DNA from: Aphrocallistes beatrix
Taxonomy: Eukaryota; Porifera; Hexactinellida; Sceptrulophora; Aphrocallistidae
Reading direction: 5' to 3'
Assembly: GCA_963281255.1 (NCBI GenBank)
Contig: OY725489.1
Location: 1,364,001 to 1,428,000 of the forward strand
DNA length: 64,000 nucleotides
Positions 21,601-32,218 of this stretch are shown piece by piece. Numbering within the stretch: position 1 is the first letter of the stretch; each line of letters begins with the position of its first letter. The translations under genes were made by a program, and so were the position numbers. Below the pieces are notes generated by a model. It was given only the letters and a program-made list of their open reading frames with translations. It was not told the origin of the DNA and made no database searches.

Positions 21601-24600
21601 GTGGGTGTGGAAGGACCCGCAATGGACGGTGGACTTGAACAGGATGGTCGATCAGGACGGATGGGAGTACTCGAATGACCCCGACTCCAGGGACAACTTC
21701 CAGCCGATCGAGAGAGCCGACTCTATCTTCAAGCGGAAGCGCATCGTGCGGCTGAGAATCCGGGCCATCGACTCTCCCGAGCTGAAGGCGAAGGTCAAGT
21801 CCCAGCAGAGCAACAAGGAGAAGGAGGGCTGGGAGTTCTCCGTCTTCCACGGGGGTCCCTACTACCGGGTGGAGAAGAGGAAGCACGTGTTCAGGAGGCG
21901 TCGCTGGCTGCGGAAGATGGTGGCCAACGACAAGAGCGCCCCCTGCATCTTCAAGTTCAAGGGCTCGGAGGTAGGGGAGGACGACGGGAAGAAGAAATCG
22001 AAGAAGGAGCGCAAAGCCGCGAAGAAAGCGAAGAAGAAAGCCTTACTGCAGTCCCCTCGCATGTACATGCACTTCACTCGCGAGCACAAGTGGGTGCTAC
22101 GCGCCTACATCTACCAGGCGCGAGCCCTGCTCTCCGGGGACAAGAGCGGCCTGGCTGACCCCTACGCCATCATCTCGTTCGTGAACAAGAGCAAGAAGAC
22201 GCACACCATCAAGGCCAGCGTCTGTCCCACCTGGGACCAGACGATAGAGTTCAAGGACGTCCCGATATTCGGCGAGCCCGAGACCACGGCTGCCAGTCCG
22301 CCCATCGTGGTGGTGGAGTTCTACGACAAGGACTTGATCGGGAAGAACGAGCTGATGGGACGGACCATCGCGCAGCCAGAGGTGCGGCTAGGCCCGGAAG
22401 AGGACCCCATACGCCTCAAGTGGCATTCCATTGGACACCAGTCGTTGCAGGGGGGCGAGCTGCTGGCGGCTTTCGAGCTGATCCTGATGGACGGGAAGAA
22501 CGAGAACGAGCTGGAGATCCCCCCGCTCTCCAAGGACGAGAGGTACCACCTGGTCCCCTTCTCCGTCCGCCCGAAGCTGGTGCCGATGCGCGTGGAAGCG
22601 CTGGCCTGGGGCGTGCGGGACATGAAGCGGTTCGAACTGATCGCCGTGGAGCACCCTCTCCTCCGCCTGGTGTGCGGGAACTACATGCGCGAGAGCGACC
22701 CCATCGAAAAGTGCTCAGACAACCCCAACTTCTCCAACCCCTGCCTGCACATGGACTGCATGCTGCCGAAGGAGCAGATGTACCTGCCCCCGCTCGAGAT
22801 TCAGATCCTGGACAAGCGGCCTTTCGGGAGAACTCCGATCGTGGGCGTGCACACGATAAAGTCCCTCGAGAGCTTCATGGTCCCCACCCCTGGCAGCGAG
22901 GAGGCAGAGAGGGAGGCCAGAGAGGAGATGATGTCCCGCGCCCCCAGACAGTCGACCGTGGACGAGAATTCAGTGCCTCCTGGCTCCCCTGACGGGGTCG
23001 CGTCTCCAGACACCGAACCACTCTCCCCGAAAAAGGCGAAGAAAAAATCGGTACAGCCGGAAACCGTCACCCCCGCGAAAGAGAAAGCGGCCGGAGAGGC
23101 GGGCGAAGGAGAGGAGGCCATCACGATAGACGCCGAGGTAGGCACGCAGGACCCAGACAGCCAGGGGGACGAGTTCGACTTCTGGAGTCGCTACTACTGC
23201 AGCATCGGGGACGAGAAGAAGTCGAGCGGCTTCCTCGAGAAGGGCTTCGAGTCCATGACCTACTACGAGAAGGACGTGGAGCAGAGTTTCAAGCACTTCC
23301 GGGACCGGACCAAGGACTTCCAGCTGAGCAGGGGCAAGGCTGCGGAGCGAGACGCGGACGCGTGCGGACTGTTCAAGGGGGACGTGAAGGTGTACTTCCT
23401 CCCGGAGGAGAAGGCCGAGTCCGTGCCCCTGCTCTACCAGAACGTGGCGCAGCACGGGCTGCAGGAGGTGACCGTGCGGCTGTACGTGATCAAGGGGCGG
23501 AACCTAGCGCCGCAGGACCCCAACGGGAAGTCGGACCCCTACGTCAAGGTGATGCTGGGAGACGAGGAGGTGGTGGACGACAAGGACAACTACATTCCTA
23601 ACAACCTCAACCCTCTCTTCGGAAAGGTGTTCGAATTCGACGCGCGACTGCCGCATCAGCACGAGATGAAGGTGGTCGTGATGGACCACGACTTCGGCTC
23701 TGCGGACGACCTGATCGGCCACACCATCATCGACCTGGAGAACCGCTTCCTGTCCAAGTACATGGCCAGGTGCGGCCTCCCCAGGAACTACTTCGTGGCA
23801 GGGCCCTGCAAATGGCGGCAGAGCCTGGTCCCCTCCGTGATGCTGGAGAACTACGTGAAGGCGGAGAGTCTGGGGGAGTGCCAGTGGACCGGGAACACGC
23901 AGGTGGAGATCAGCGGGATCGTCTACCAACTGGACGACTTCGAGGGCGATGGTCTCTTCTCGAAAGTGAAGGATGAGAAGGAGCGCAAGGGCAGGAAGCG
24001 GGAGCTGGGCGGGCCCAAGCAGAGACTGTCCCTGCACGTGCTGAACGTGTTCGAGCATGTCCCTGACCACGTGGAGCAGAGGAAGCTGGTGAACCCGATC
24101 CAGGGAGAACTCCCGCAGGGCTACCTCGACATGATCGTGGACATCTTCCCCAAGGGGGAGGGGACCATGCCGCCTCCTATCGACATCACGCCCAGGAAAC
24201 CGCAGGAAATGCTGATGCGGATGGTGATATGGAACACGAAGGACGTCATCCTAGACGAGACGGCGATCATCGGAGGGGATCGCATGAGTGACATCTACGT
24301 GAAGGCGTTCTTGCGCGGACAGGACAAGAGCAGGAAGACCGACGTGCACTACAGGAGCATGGACGGGGAGGGAATGTTCAACTGGAGGCTGGTGTTCCCG
24401 TTCCTCTACCTCCCTGCTGAGCAGGAGATCGTGATCAAGAAGAAGGACCACTTCTGGAGTCTGGACAAGACAGAGAAGCGACTGGACCCCATCCTAGTGC
24501 TACAAGTCTGGGACAACGATCTCTTCAGTCCTGACGACGTATTAGGCACATTGGAATTCAACCTAACTCGATTCTTCAAGCCAAAGACCTCAGCACGTCG

Positions 24601-24904
24601 CTGCTCCATCGACCAGGTGACATGGAGGGAGGACCTCTCCAACTGCGACAACCTGTTCAAGAGGAAGCGGATGCGTGGCTGGTGGCCAGTCATCGCCAAT
24701 CCTGACGGAAACAACCCAGAAATAACCGGGAAAGTGGAGATGGAGATCGAAATCCTGTCAGCCGACGAAGCGGAGTTGAAACCTGCAGGTGCTGCACGCG
24801 ATGAGCCTAACGCCAATCCCTTCCTCGATAAGCCCAATCGGCCGGCTACCTCCTTCCCCTGGTTCCTCTCCCCCTGGAAGAGCTTCCGCTACATCATATG
24901 GAAG
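18653..24904 (+). CDS. Type I ferlin (dysferlin/myoferlin-like), 3' end lost in gap
   Basis: 2084 residues are readable from ATG 18653 without an intron. Domain order: C2A (about 1-105), a Gly/Asp/Glu-rich linker (125-195), C2B (218-345), C2C (385-500), a FerA/FerB helical region (about 650-800), nested DysF repeats (about 890-1095), C2D (about 1145-1270), an acidic/lysine linker, then C2E and C2F before the tail. The DysF repeats show PKGWRWDGEW, PDGWVWKDPQW and RRRRWLRKM. C2E has a full set of calcium-type aspartates (NGKSDPYVK, DHDFGSADDLIG). Just before the gap it reads SFPWFLSPWKSFRYIIWK, the conserved ferlin juxtamembrane motif, so only the tail anchor and a few residues are missing. 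DysF marks type I ferlins, which act in membrane repair and vesicle fusion; otoferlin lacks it. The coding GC content is far above that of the flanks. Confidence 0.96.
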
Positions 24905-25104
24905 NNNNNNNNNNNNNNNNNNNNNNNNNNNNNNNNNNNNNNNNNNNNNNNNNNNNNNNNNNNNNNNNNNNNNNNNNNNNNNNNNNNNNNNNNNNNNNNN
25001 NNNNNNNNNNNNNNNNNNNNNNNNNNNNNNNNNNNNNNNNNNNNNNNNNNNNNNNNNNNNNNNNNNNNNNNNNNNNNNNNNNNNNNNNNNNNNNNNNNNN
25101 NNNN
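24905..25104. other. Assembly gap of exactly 200 N between two convergent genes
   Basis: It hides the ferlin transmembrane anchor and the C-terminal half of COG4. COG4 proteins are near 785 residues and about 395 are readable here, so roughly 1 kb or more must be missing; 200 is a placeholder. Confidence 0.9.
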
Positions 25105-26288
25105 TGAGACAGCAGCTCCTGGACCTGCTGCCTAGACTCAGGGACCAGCAGCCTCGTGCCGCTAACAAAATCTTCGTCCAGATCTTGCAGCTTCTCCAGC
25201 TCCGACAGAGAAGAGAGGATTTCCCCGCCCATAAACACGAAATACTGCTCTGCGTGGGAGATGATGGTCGTCAGCTCCGTCAGCACCATGTCCAGCTCCT
25301 TCGTGTCCATCTTCTTCTGGCCGCTCGACTTGTTCTCACCAATCAGCGAGAGCTTCTCCTCCAACCGCCGCACCTGTTTCTGCTCCGCCAGGATCTTCTG
25401 GACCTGCAGGTCGCACTCGCGCTGCAGCTCCACCAGGATGTACAGGATGGAGCCGGGCCCGTAGAGGACTTCCACCGGGGAGCGCTTGTCCTGTGCGAAC
25501 TGCTGGATGTCCGCGAACAGGGAGATGATGGGGATGGCGAGACCGATGCCAGGTTTGCTGGTAGGGTGCGAGATGGCGGTCAGCGCTTCTGAGAACCTCG
25601 TCGCGGTGACTATTGCGATCTTTTCGCGTAGGAACTGAGAATACCGGAGCAGGCCTTCCTGGTGTAGGAACAAGAAGGGAAATATCCTGAAATAGCGCTC
25701 TACAGATTTCTCATCTCTCTCCCTGAGCGCTTCTTCGAACTTCTCCTGTAGCAGAGTCTTGAGCTGCGTCTCCGCCTGTCGGATGCTCTGGAAGGATGCG
25801 TCCACAGTGCTGACGTCAGAGAACCCCGACACCGTGTCCTTGATCATCGTCTCGTCCAGCACCAGGTACCTGTGGATGTGCGCGGCTGCTCGCTCGTAGT
25901 CCCCCTGCACTAGACTCGTGTTCACCACCTCTGAGCAGCTCCGGAGGTCGATGACGTCATCCACCCGCTTCATACAGGAGAAAACGCGGCTTTTGGTGAA
26001 GTCCAATAGCTTCACCTTCTGACAGACTTTGTCCAGCATCAGGTGTGACCTCCCGATCTCTTGCTCGAGACGAGCTACCTCCTGATTGACGGGGGTGACT
26101 TCGTTAGAGAGAGAAGTAAGAGAGAAAACAGCATCCTCCAACTCTTCCCTGCCCCTTTGACACTGTTCTAACTCTGACAGCAGATCGGCCTCTCTCTCAT
26201 CTAGGTTTGATAGCTCCCTCTCTACAGCGCCAAGGTCTACCTCATCTGGATTCAGTGATGCGAATGTATAGTCCCAACCACCTGACAT
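25105..26288 (-). CDS. COG4: COG complex subunit 4, N-terminal half
   Basis: Starts at ATG 26288 (MSGGWDYTF) and reads about 394 codons with no intron until the gap. The N-terminal coiled coil (about residues 15-90) is followed by LLDFTKSRVFSCMKRVDDVIDL and GDYERAAAHIHRYLVLDE. Both match the order and wording of COG4 (LAKNRLYQAIQRADDILDL, YEQAAAHTHRYLCLD in the human protein). Later blocks RYFRIFPFLFLHQEGL, YGPGSILYILVELQRECD and ELDMVLTELTTII also match. COG4 is part of the conserved oligomeric Golgi tether for retrograde vesicle traffic. It converges with ferlin across the gap. The C-terminal half is not in the assembled sequence. Confidence 0.93.
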
Positions 26289-27082
26289 TATCAACTAATA
26301 ACAACAGCATTGCTCTCTAGTTATAAACGCATATGTATTATTTTATCGCAGCTCTGTAGGAGTAATTATAATTCTTATTACTCATATGGTTATCCTTGGT
26401 TGCTCTGTAGTGCTAAAAGGTTTATTCATTAAGGAAATTTAAAACTGATCCCCGAGGATACGTACAAACTATTCGTCGTAATTACGTAATATTACACTGC
26501 AGTTGTAAGTCGAGAGATTGTATTTGTAAGGGTAGCACACTGTTACCTCAGTTAGTTGAACAAATACAATGAAACCTGTTTGGTGGTAACGGCAATTCTA
26601 CACAAAAATACTTGTCCAACACGACGACCTAACAGTCTTCCGTCTAATGCGTTCCTGGGAACTGTCCAGGAATTCCCTGAACAATCTAGGTACTTATTTT
26701 GTTTGTCCAGATATTTGTTGAAAAAATCCATCCACATACGTATGTCACTTTGATAAAGATAATTTATTATTTACTTTTAATATTTGGTCTCTGAAATTGA
26801 GATTATTCATTATGTCCAGAAATGGTTCGTTGCTAGAATAGGTCCTTTCATTGTTTCAAATCAATCATGACTCACAATACTACTCCCTACCTTTTCTAGA
26901 TAAAGATGCCTTTATATACAGGAGGTAGATTTTTGTCTAACAATATATTTAGAATATGGTTCAGATATCTTTCCTTTTCAGAAGTTATCTCTTTTTTATG
27001 GAAGTTCAATTTGTGCAAATAAATCCTGGAAATTATTTTTCCTTTTATTGGACAAAACTCAACTTACAACAAACCCTAACTA
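26289..27082. other. Intergenic, 5' flank of COG4
   Basis: TTTATAAC on the minus strand (26320-26327) might be a TATA element, but it is only about 32 bases from the ATG. Otherwise AT-rich, with no gene. Confidence 0.4.
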
Positions 27083-27216
27083 CAGTGGAATTTGCTTATT
27101 AGCAATATTGCTCTATTAGCAACCAATATTCAGGTCCCATGTGAAGAATTGTGTTAATTATGTTCCCTTATTAGCAACCATTTTATGAGCAAAACTCGAA
27201 TAAGCGAATTTCATTG
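27083..27216. mobile_element. Mariner-type MITE
   Basis: 134 bp, starting CAGTGGAATTTGC and ending GCGAATTTCATTG, flanked by TA on both sides (27081-27082 and 27217-27218). TTATTAGCAA words occur inside both arms. CA(G/A)TG ends plus a TA duplication indicate the Tc1/mariner group. Confidence 0.7.
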
Positions 27217-27227
27217 TATGTTATAAT

Positions 27228-27948
27228 CAAGGTTGCAACCAAATAATTCAATATTCGGTTAGACCAAATACTATTTGGCAAATAGTTGATATTCGGTTGG
27301 AGTAACTGAATATTATTAGTATTCGTATTCGGTTAGAGCAATGGTTTTCAAATTTTCCCCTCTGGGTACCCCTTGTGGTGAATATTAAGACAAAATAAGT
27401 GTCTTTCAACTTGAGTAATCCAATTTAAATGGAGAACATGATATACAAGTGTTAATGATATACAAACCAATAATGGCATATACATACGTATGTATAAATC
27501 CTAGAACGCGACCACAAATAATAACATAATTAAAGGCGATCACAAAATTATAAATGAGACAATAATTGAGGAATTCCTGTATAAATGACTAATACCTATT
27601 TGGCATGAATTTACATTGTATGATTTGACATCAAAGAGTGAATTTTAAAATGCATTGAATGATCAATGTGACATTTTAGGAGAAATACTCCTAAAAACTG
27701 TTGACGTACCCCAAGGGTACGCAAAAGCCAGTTTGAGAACCACTGGTAACAGTAGCCAAATATTATCAGTATTCGTATTTGTATTCGGTTAGAGTAATTG
27801 AATATTATCAGTATTCGTATTCGGTTAAAGTAACTGAATATTATCAGTATTCGTATTCGGTTAGAGTAACTGAATATTATCAGTATTCGTATTCGGTTAG
27901 GAACTATTCATGAATACTGATATTCGGTTCAATCGGGTTTCAACCTTG
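27228..27948. mobile_element. Element with CAAGGTTG ends and tandem ATTCGGTTAGAG units
   Basis: Ends CAAGGTTGCAACC and GGTTTCAACCTTG are inverted, and the flanks GTTATAAT (27220-27227) and GTTACAAT (27949-27956) agree at 7 of 8 bases, so a hAT-type insertion is likely. The right part contains about four units of roughly 36 bp with the words TCAGTATTCGTATTCGG and GTTAGAGTAACTGAATATT. A hAT MITE (27339-27745) is nested inside. A fragment of the same family lies at 38525-38677. Confidence 0.7.
27339..27745. mobile_element. Nested hAT-type MITE (GGGTACCCC family)
   Basis: Starts CAATGGTTTTCAAATTTTC and ends CAGTTTGAGAACCACTG, with GGGTACCCC and GGGTACGC words in the arms, as in the element at 16674-16871. 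No clear target duplication remains. It splits the tandem array of the surrounding element. Confidence 0.75.
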
Positions 27949-27956
27949 GTTACAAT

Positions 27957-29186
27957 TATATCTCCACAATTCTACATAATTCTGGTCATCATTTATAAAC
28001 AATAGATTTGTTGGGATCATTTAGATGTCTAGGTATTGCAGATTGTGGCTTTGAAGTTATATTTGATTCATAATATATACTTAACTAGAAATATTATTAA
28101 TTAAATATTTCATCGTATGTTCATTCTATCCAACTGATTAAATTAATGGAATGTCCGAGATCGCCGGTTAACACTCATACACGAAGAATTTTGTTTGCGA
28201 ATCAAAAAATTATTAATGCAAATTTACATGAGTTGTTAAATTATAGCCTTACCAAATCTCAACTAATCATACGTCTGCATATTTCAAGGAAAGTGTGCGG
28301 GTTTATCAGAAAATCGGAGTTTGGGTATTTTGGCAAGGAATTATAAATACCGCTAAGGAGAGAGTGGTAATCCACCGACTCGAGATGTTGTCTACGTATA
28401 TAACTTTCGTATGACTTGTCAGTCACTTAATCGTATTTTAATGAATCAAGCGAACCATGAAGTGTGCATAGGATTAGGATTGTCAAACGCTTTCCGTTTA
28501 AAGAAACAGTCAATCAAATTTTTCCAAATTTCAGAATATTCTAAATTTTTAATTTTTTGTCGCATTAATTAATTAATAGTATGAACCTGTGGGAACCTTT
28601 TCTGTTGAGCCTAGGTCAGGAATCACTGCCCTATCCAACTATTCACCAAAATATCCGGTTCAACCAAAATATATCTGAATTCGGTTTAAACCTTGGTTTA
28701 GTGTTAAGATAGCAAATCATTGCTAAAACAGCGATACAGTACAAGTGGTTCTATACTAGATTTTTTTGAGCGTTATGAGCCCCAATTTGGTCATTCAGTT
28801 TGTAGTTATTCTTGAAAAAGAAGACAATAAAAATCAAAACATAACTGAAAACTATTACTATTTTCGACTATATTTGGAAATGTATTAAGCGTTTCAAAAG
28901 CCAGTTATTATCTCATCAATTGTATTGATTTAAAATGTCTATAAATGGTTAGGTAATATAGGTGAGAATCTCCGCCCGCAGGACGCCTGATTCTCTATCG
29001 ATCATAAATCGAATAAATTGAATGTGTTATTTTATACCATTCAAATTCAATGTTTTAGTGAATCAGAAAATGAAATATGTAACCCCAGATACTATTATAA
29101 AATCAAATCTGTTGAAAGTTAAAAATACTATGTGTAATCGAATACTAAAAAGTATAGATAGTATCATAGCTAAATGAGCTATAGAA
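27957..29186. other. Intergenic
   Basis: AT-rich. Ends of other CAAGGTTT-type elements are visible near 28660-28700 (TTTAAACCTTGG). No gene supported. Confidence 0.45.
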
Positions 29187-29340
29187 CAGGCTTGTCCAAC
29201 CTAAGGCCCGCGAAAGGATTCTATCCGGCCCGCCCATGCTCGGTAACTGTTGCCAAGGTGCGCAGGTTACTTGATTGAGTGAAACTTATTTGAAAGAATC
29301 CCTTATTTGGCCCGCAAACAAAAAAGGTTGGACAAGCCTG
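29187..29340. mobile_element. hAT-type MITE with CAGGCTTGTCCAAC ends
   Basis: 154 bp, ends CAGGCTTGTCCAACCT and AGGTTGGACAAGCCTG, with GGCCCGC words inside each arm. Flanks CTATAGAA and CTTTAGAT agree at 6 of 8 bases, an aged target duplication. Confidence 0.85.
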
Positions 29341-29510
29341 CTTTAGATAAAACATTTAGGCAACCTAGGCTGCTGGTTCTTACTGTTACTAAGTTACTAG
29401 TAAATTCTACAGAAAATTAAGTTTGCATTCATATATGATCACATATTGAAAAATTCGTTTTTAACGGATAACTGATTTAGCTTGAGGCACTAGTTTGCCA
29501 TATACGTATT

Positions 29511-30435
29511 CAGGGGACCCAAGTTCTATCACAAGCTTCACTAGGTCTACAATTTCTTACACTCGCACAATCTTAGTTACAGTCAGGTTCGCTTAATATG
29601 AACATTCGTTTATTGTGAACAAACTCTCTGGTCCCAATTCAACAGGTTCCATAGGATTTGTATTAGGTCAAGTTCGCTTAATATGAAGTCTCTATTATGA
29701 ACAGACTTTTTGGTCCCCAAGGTGTTCATAATAAGTGACCCTGACTGTATTATGATCTTTGGAGATTGTAATTCGAATATTGTCAATGGTTTTAAGAGAA
29801 TTTTGAGTCTTAAACCTGTTGGAACTGTGTTTTGTATGGTGAGTTTTGTGAAGAAAAAATATGTCCTGGCACGCAGCGAAAATCAGGCCCACTGCTTCTG
29901 TAAAAAATGTCTTCTTTAATCGATGTCCCATGACGATTTAACACCAGATGCCTCTAGTTCACCATGGAAATATTTGACAAATCCATTGAATTCTTTTCTG
30001 AGATGAGGAAGGTCATTCATTTGCGAGTTCAAATTAGATACATTTTGGAAAATCACCCAAATCGCACTTTTTTCACATCACCAAAACACCTGATCCAAAT
30101 GCTTCGAATATGCACTGCACTGATCTGAACATTCTATATTTCTATAAATTTAAGGTAAACGAGGAAAATATGTGAGCTGATCTTTCCTAGAATTTGAATA
30201 CTCTGCAAGGATAATTTGGAAAGCAGTGAGCCCTGATTTGCGATTTTCGCTGCGTGCATTTTTTCTTTACAAAACTCACCATACAAAATTTCCAGGGCTT
30301 AGACTCGGATAATCTTTCAAAATCATTTAAAATATTCGGATTACAATCTCTAAAGACCATAATTGCCAAGATTGTTGAAGAGTTTTAGAAATTTTATTTC
30401 CAATAAAGCTTGTAAAAGAACTTATGGGTCACCTG
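29511..30435. mobile_element. Mariner-type foldback element with a nested MITE
   Basis: The left end CAGGGGACCCAAGTTCTATC and the right end (read inward CAGGTGACCCATAAGTTC) match the TIR seen at 44627. The two halves are inverted copies of one another about a centre near 29935, including the block coding-like in appearance around GTTTTGTATGGTGAGTTTTG (about 29829) and its complement near 30265. A second MITE sits in the left arm (29580-29747). No transposase is encoded. Confidence 0.7.
29580..29747. mobile_element. Nested Tc1/mariner-type MITE
   Basis: 168 bp, ends CAGTCAGGTTCGCTTAATAT and AATAAGTGACCCTGACTG, with TA on both sides (29578-29579 and 29748-29749). The related copy at 44627 runs on without this insertion, which fixes the boundaries. 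Confidence 0.85.
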
Positions 30436-31186
30436 TACGTATATATATACTTATAATTAAAATTGTAATGGTAGATTGTGTTAACTCAGTTATCTGACAC
30501 TATCAATAAAAAGCTAGGTTAATTTATGCTCATGGAACTGATCGAGACTGCCATCAAAGAGAATTGGTCTGGCATCATAGCGAAAGAAAGGTACACGTAT
30601 GTGTAAACATTCAACTGTCAACTGGTTGTGTAGCAAAGTATGATATCTACTTTCAGGCAAAAAAAGTGATGACCATTCAGGTACAAAGATTTTTACCCTG
30701 TGATCATTTCTTAAATACGCGGTTAGTGATTATACTAACAGCGCAGCTCGTACTAGTACAACAAATATAAATATTTAATTTAACATTCATAATTTGATCT
30801 AGTAACAAGAATTTTGTTTTGGCAAATAATATGAATTAAAAACAATTTAATTGATTGGTAATTTACAGAGAAATCCAATAAATTATTGCCGCATGCATTC
30901 AGTACAGAGTACGAGATACGCAAAAGCAATTCAGAGAAGAGCTGAGGCAATTTTTAGCAGAAACAAAATGTAAAAAAACACAAAATAATATCTAAAATGT
31001 GTCAATCTCATATGTGTGGATTCTGATTACGGATTTCAAGGAATTAAATTGAAACAACTACAGTAATACAATAACGTATCGCGACTTTGAGATTGAATAA
31101 GCTAAAATTTCATAATACAAAAAATAATACTAATCTCAAAAGTGTTGAACCACTACAGTAAGGTAACACTGCTGTCAGGCATTTAG
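30436..31186. other. Intergenic
   Basis: AT-rich, no gene or clear repeat seen. Confidence 0.45.
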
Positions 31187-31195
31187 TATATAAAG
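31187..31195 (+). promoter_or_regulatory. TATA box of the PH-like/RVxF gene
   Basis: TATATAAAG lies 55-63 bases before ATG 31250, the same spacing as at 5660 and 9329. Confidence 0.55.
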
Positions 31196-31249
31196 AGCTA
31201 TGAACAGTACAAAATAGCTATATTTTTACTACTCATTAAACAGCTGAAA

Positions 31250-32218
31250 ATGACAATGATCAGGAGCTTATCTTTGGATAATATGCACGAAGAGCCAGAA
31301 ATTCTATTCTCAGGCTTTGTGAAGAAACTCAGTAGAAACTTCAGAATTTGGCAACACCGAATTCTCACACTCAACGCACTGGGAGATATCTACATAACGA
31401 AGATAAGTAACAGGGAATCAGTAACATTTTCTTCTTGTTCCATGCATCACAAGCACAGCAACAAACCGCCCATCAATATTACACATGAAGAAATATCACT
31501 GAGACAAGGAGAAGAATCGGATGGGAAATGGCCCAGCAAGCTAGATCTCAGACAATCTCTCGTGCTCGAGACAGCATACCCTAAATTCATATTTCTAACC
31601 TCCATTCGCGCAGCAGAAGCCTTAAAAACACAGATTCGCATCCTGCAGCTGAGACAGAAAGCTAAAGGGAACGATATGAGAGATCTGTCGTTCAAGAGAC
31701 GCGACGGAATCAAAAAGAAAGACATTCCAGTCCAGAAAGAAGAGGTAAAGCACATCGTACACAGTATGCTGAACTTAACTGAACTTGGAAAGTTTGCGGA
31801 GAATGTTAAGAACCAACTGATCGAGAAAAGCGAATCGGTACAGAGCCAGGAAGAAGGAGACAAATCTTCCTCTGAAGTCAGTTTGGACTTTGAAGTGAGA
31901 GAGAATCTGGTCTCGTGCAAGGTCTCACACAGCCTAGAGGATATCACGAAGATTGAGGACAAGGCACACATGAGTCCAGTGCTCAAAAAGCAGAACCAAA
32001 CTGAACCAAACGAGTTCAAACCGAAGCCGATTCTTAAAAAACAGGACTTTTTCAGTTACAAGTCGAAGAAGAGGGTACGATTCGATTCAGCGCAGGCATT
32101 CAGAATTTCTACATCTGCTAATCCACGCTCGGTCCAGCTAGACTGGCAGAACGTGATTCTACCAAACTTCTACCGACAAGTCAGGAAGCACAGCTTCGAT
32201 GCTGTCAATGTTATTTAA
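31250..32218 (+). CDS. PH-like protein with a PP1-docking RVxF motif
   Basis: Intronless, 322 residues from ATG 31250 (a second ATG two codons later is equally possible). Residues about 18-135 look like a pleckstrin homology fold: ILFSGFVKKLSRNFRIWQHR as the first strands, a long insert rich in polar residues, then KFIFLTSIRAAEALKTQIRIL as the final strand and helix. The rest is charged and probably disordered. Near the C-terminus (about residues 275-283) KSKKRVRFDSA is a textbook RVxF site, with basic residues before and acidic after, as in regulatory subunits of protein phosphatase 1. An SRSLSLDN-like serine site near the N-terminus and KHSFD at the end could be phosphorylated. I do not recognise a named orthologue. 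A membrane-targeted PP1 regulator is inferred. Confidence 0.7.
   Translation: MTMIRSLSLDNMHEEPEILFSGFVKKLSRNFRIWQHRILTLNALGDIYITKISNRESVTFSSCSMHHKHSNKPPINITHEEISLRQGEESDGKWPSKLDLRQSLVLETAYPKFIFLTSIRAAEALKTQIRILQLRQKAKGNDMRDLSFKRRDGIKKKDIPVQKEEVKHIVHSMLNLTELGKFAENVKNQLIEKSESVQSQEEGDKSSSEVSLDFEVRENLVSCKVSHSLEDITKIEDKAHMSPVLKKQNQTEPNEFKPKPILKKQDFFSYKSKKRVRFDSAQAFRISTSANPRSVQLDWQNVILPNFYRQVRKHSFDAVNVI

Noticed and set aside
18952..24837. Many open frames of 60-230 codons on both strands across the ferlin gene
   Set aside because: They are shadows of a GC-rich coding region; only the plus-strand 18653 frame shows domains.
24894..25592. Frames crossing the N run that fuse ferlin to sequence beyond it
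   Set aside because: The N run is a placeholder; the sequence beyond it is antisense COG4.
29695..29931. Pair of opposite 69-78 codon frames
   Set aside because: They lie inside the mariner foldback arm and recur with it at 44647-44995.
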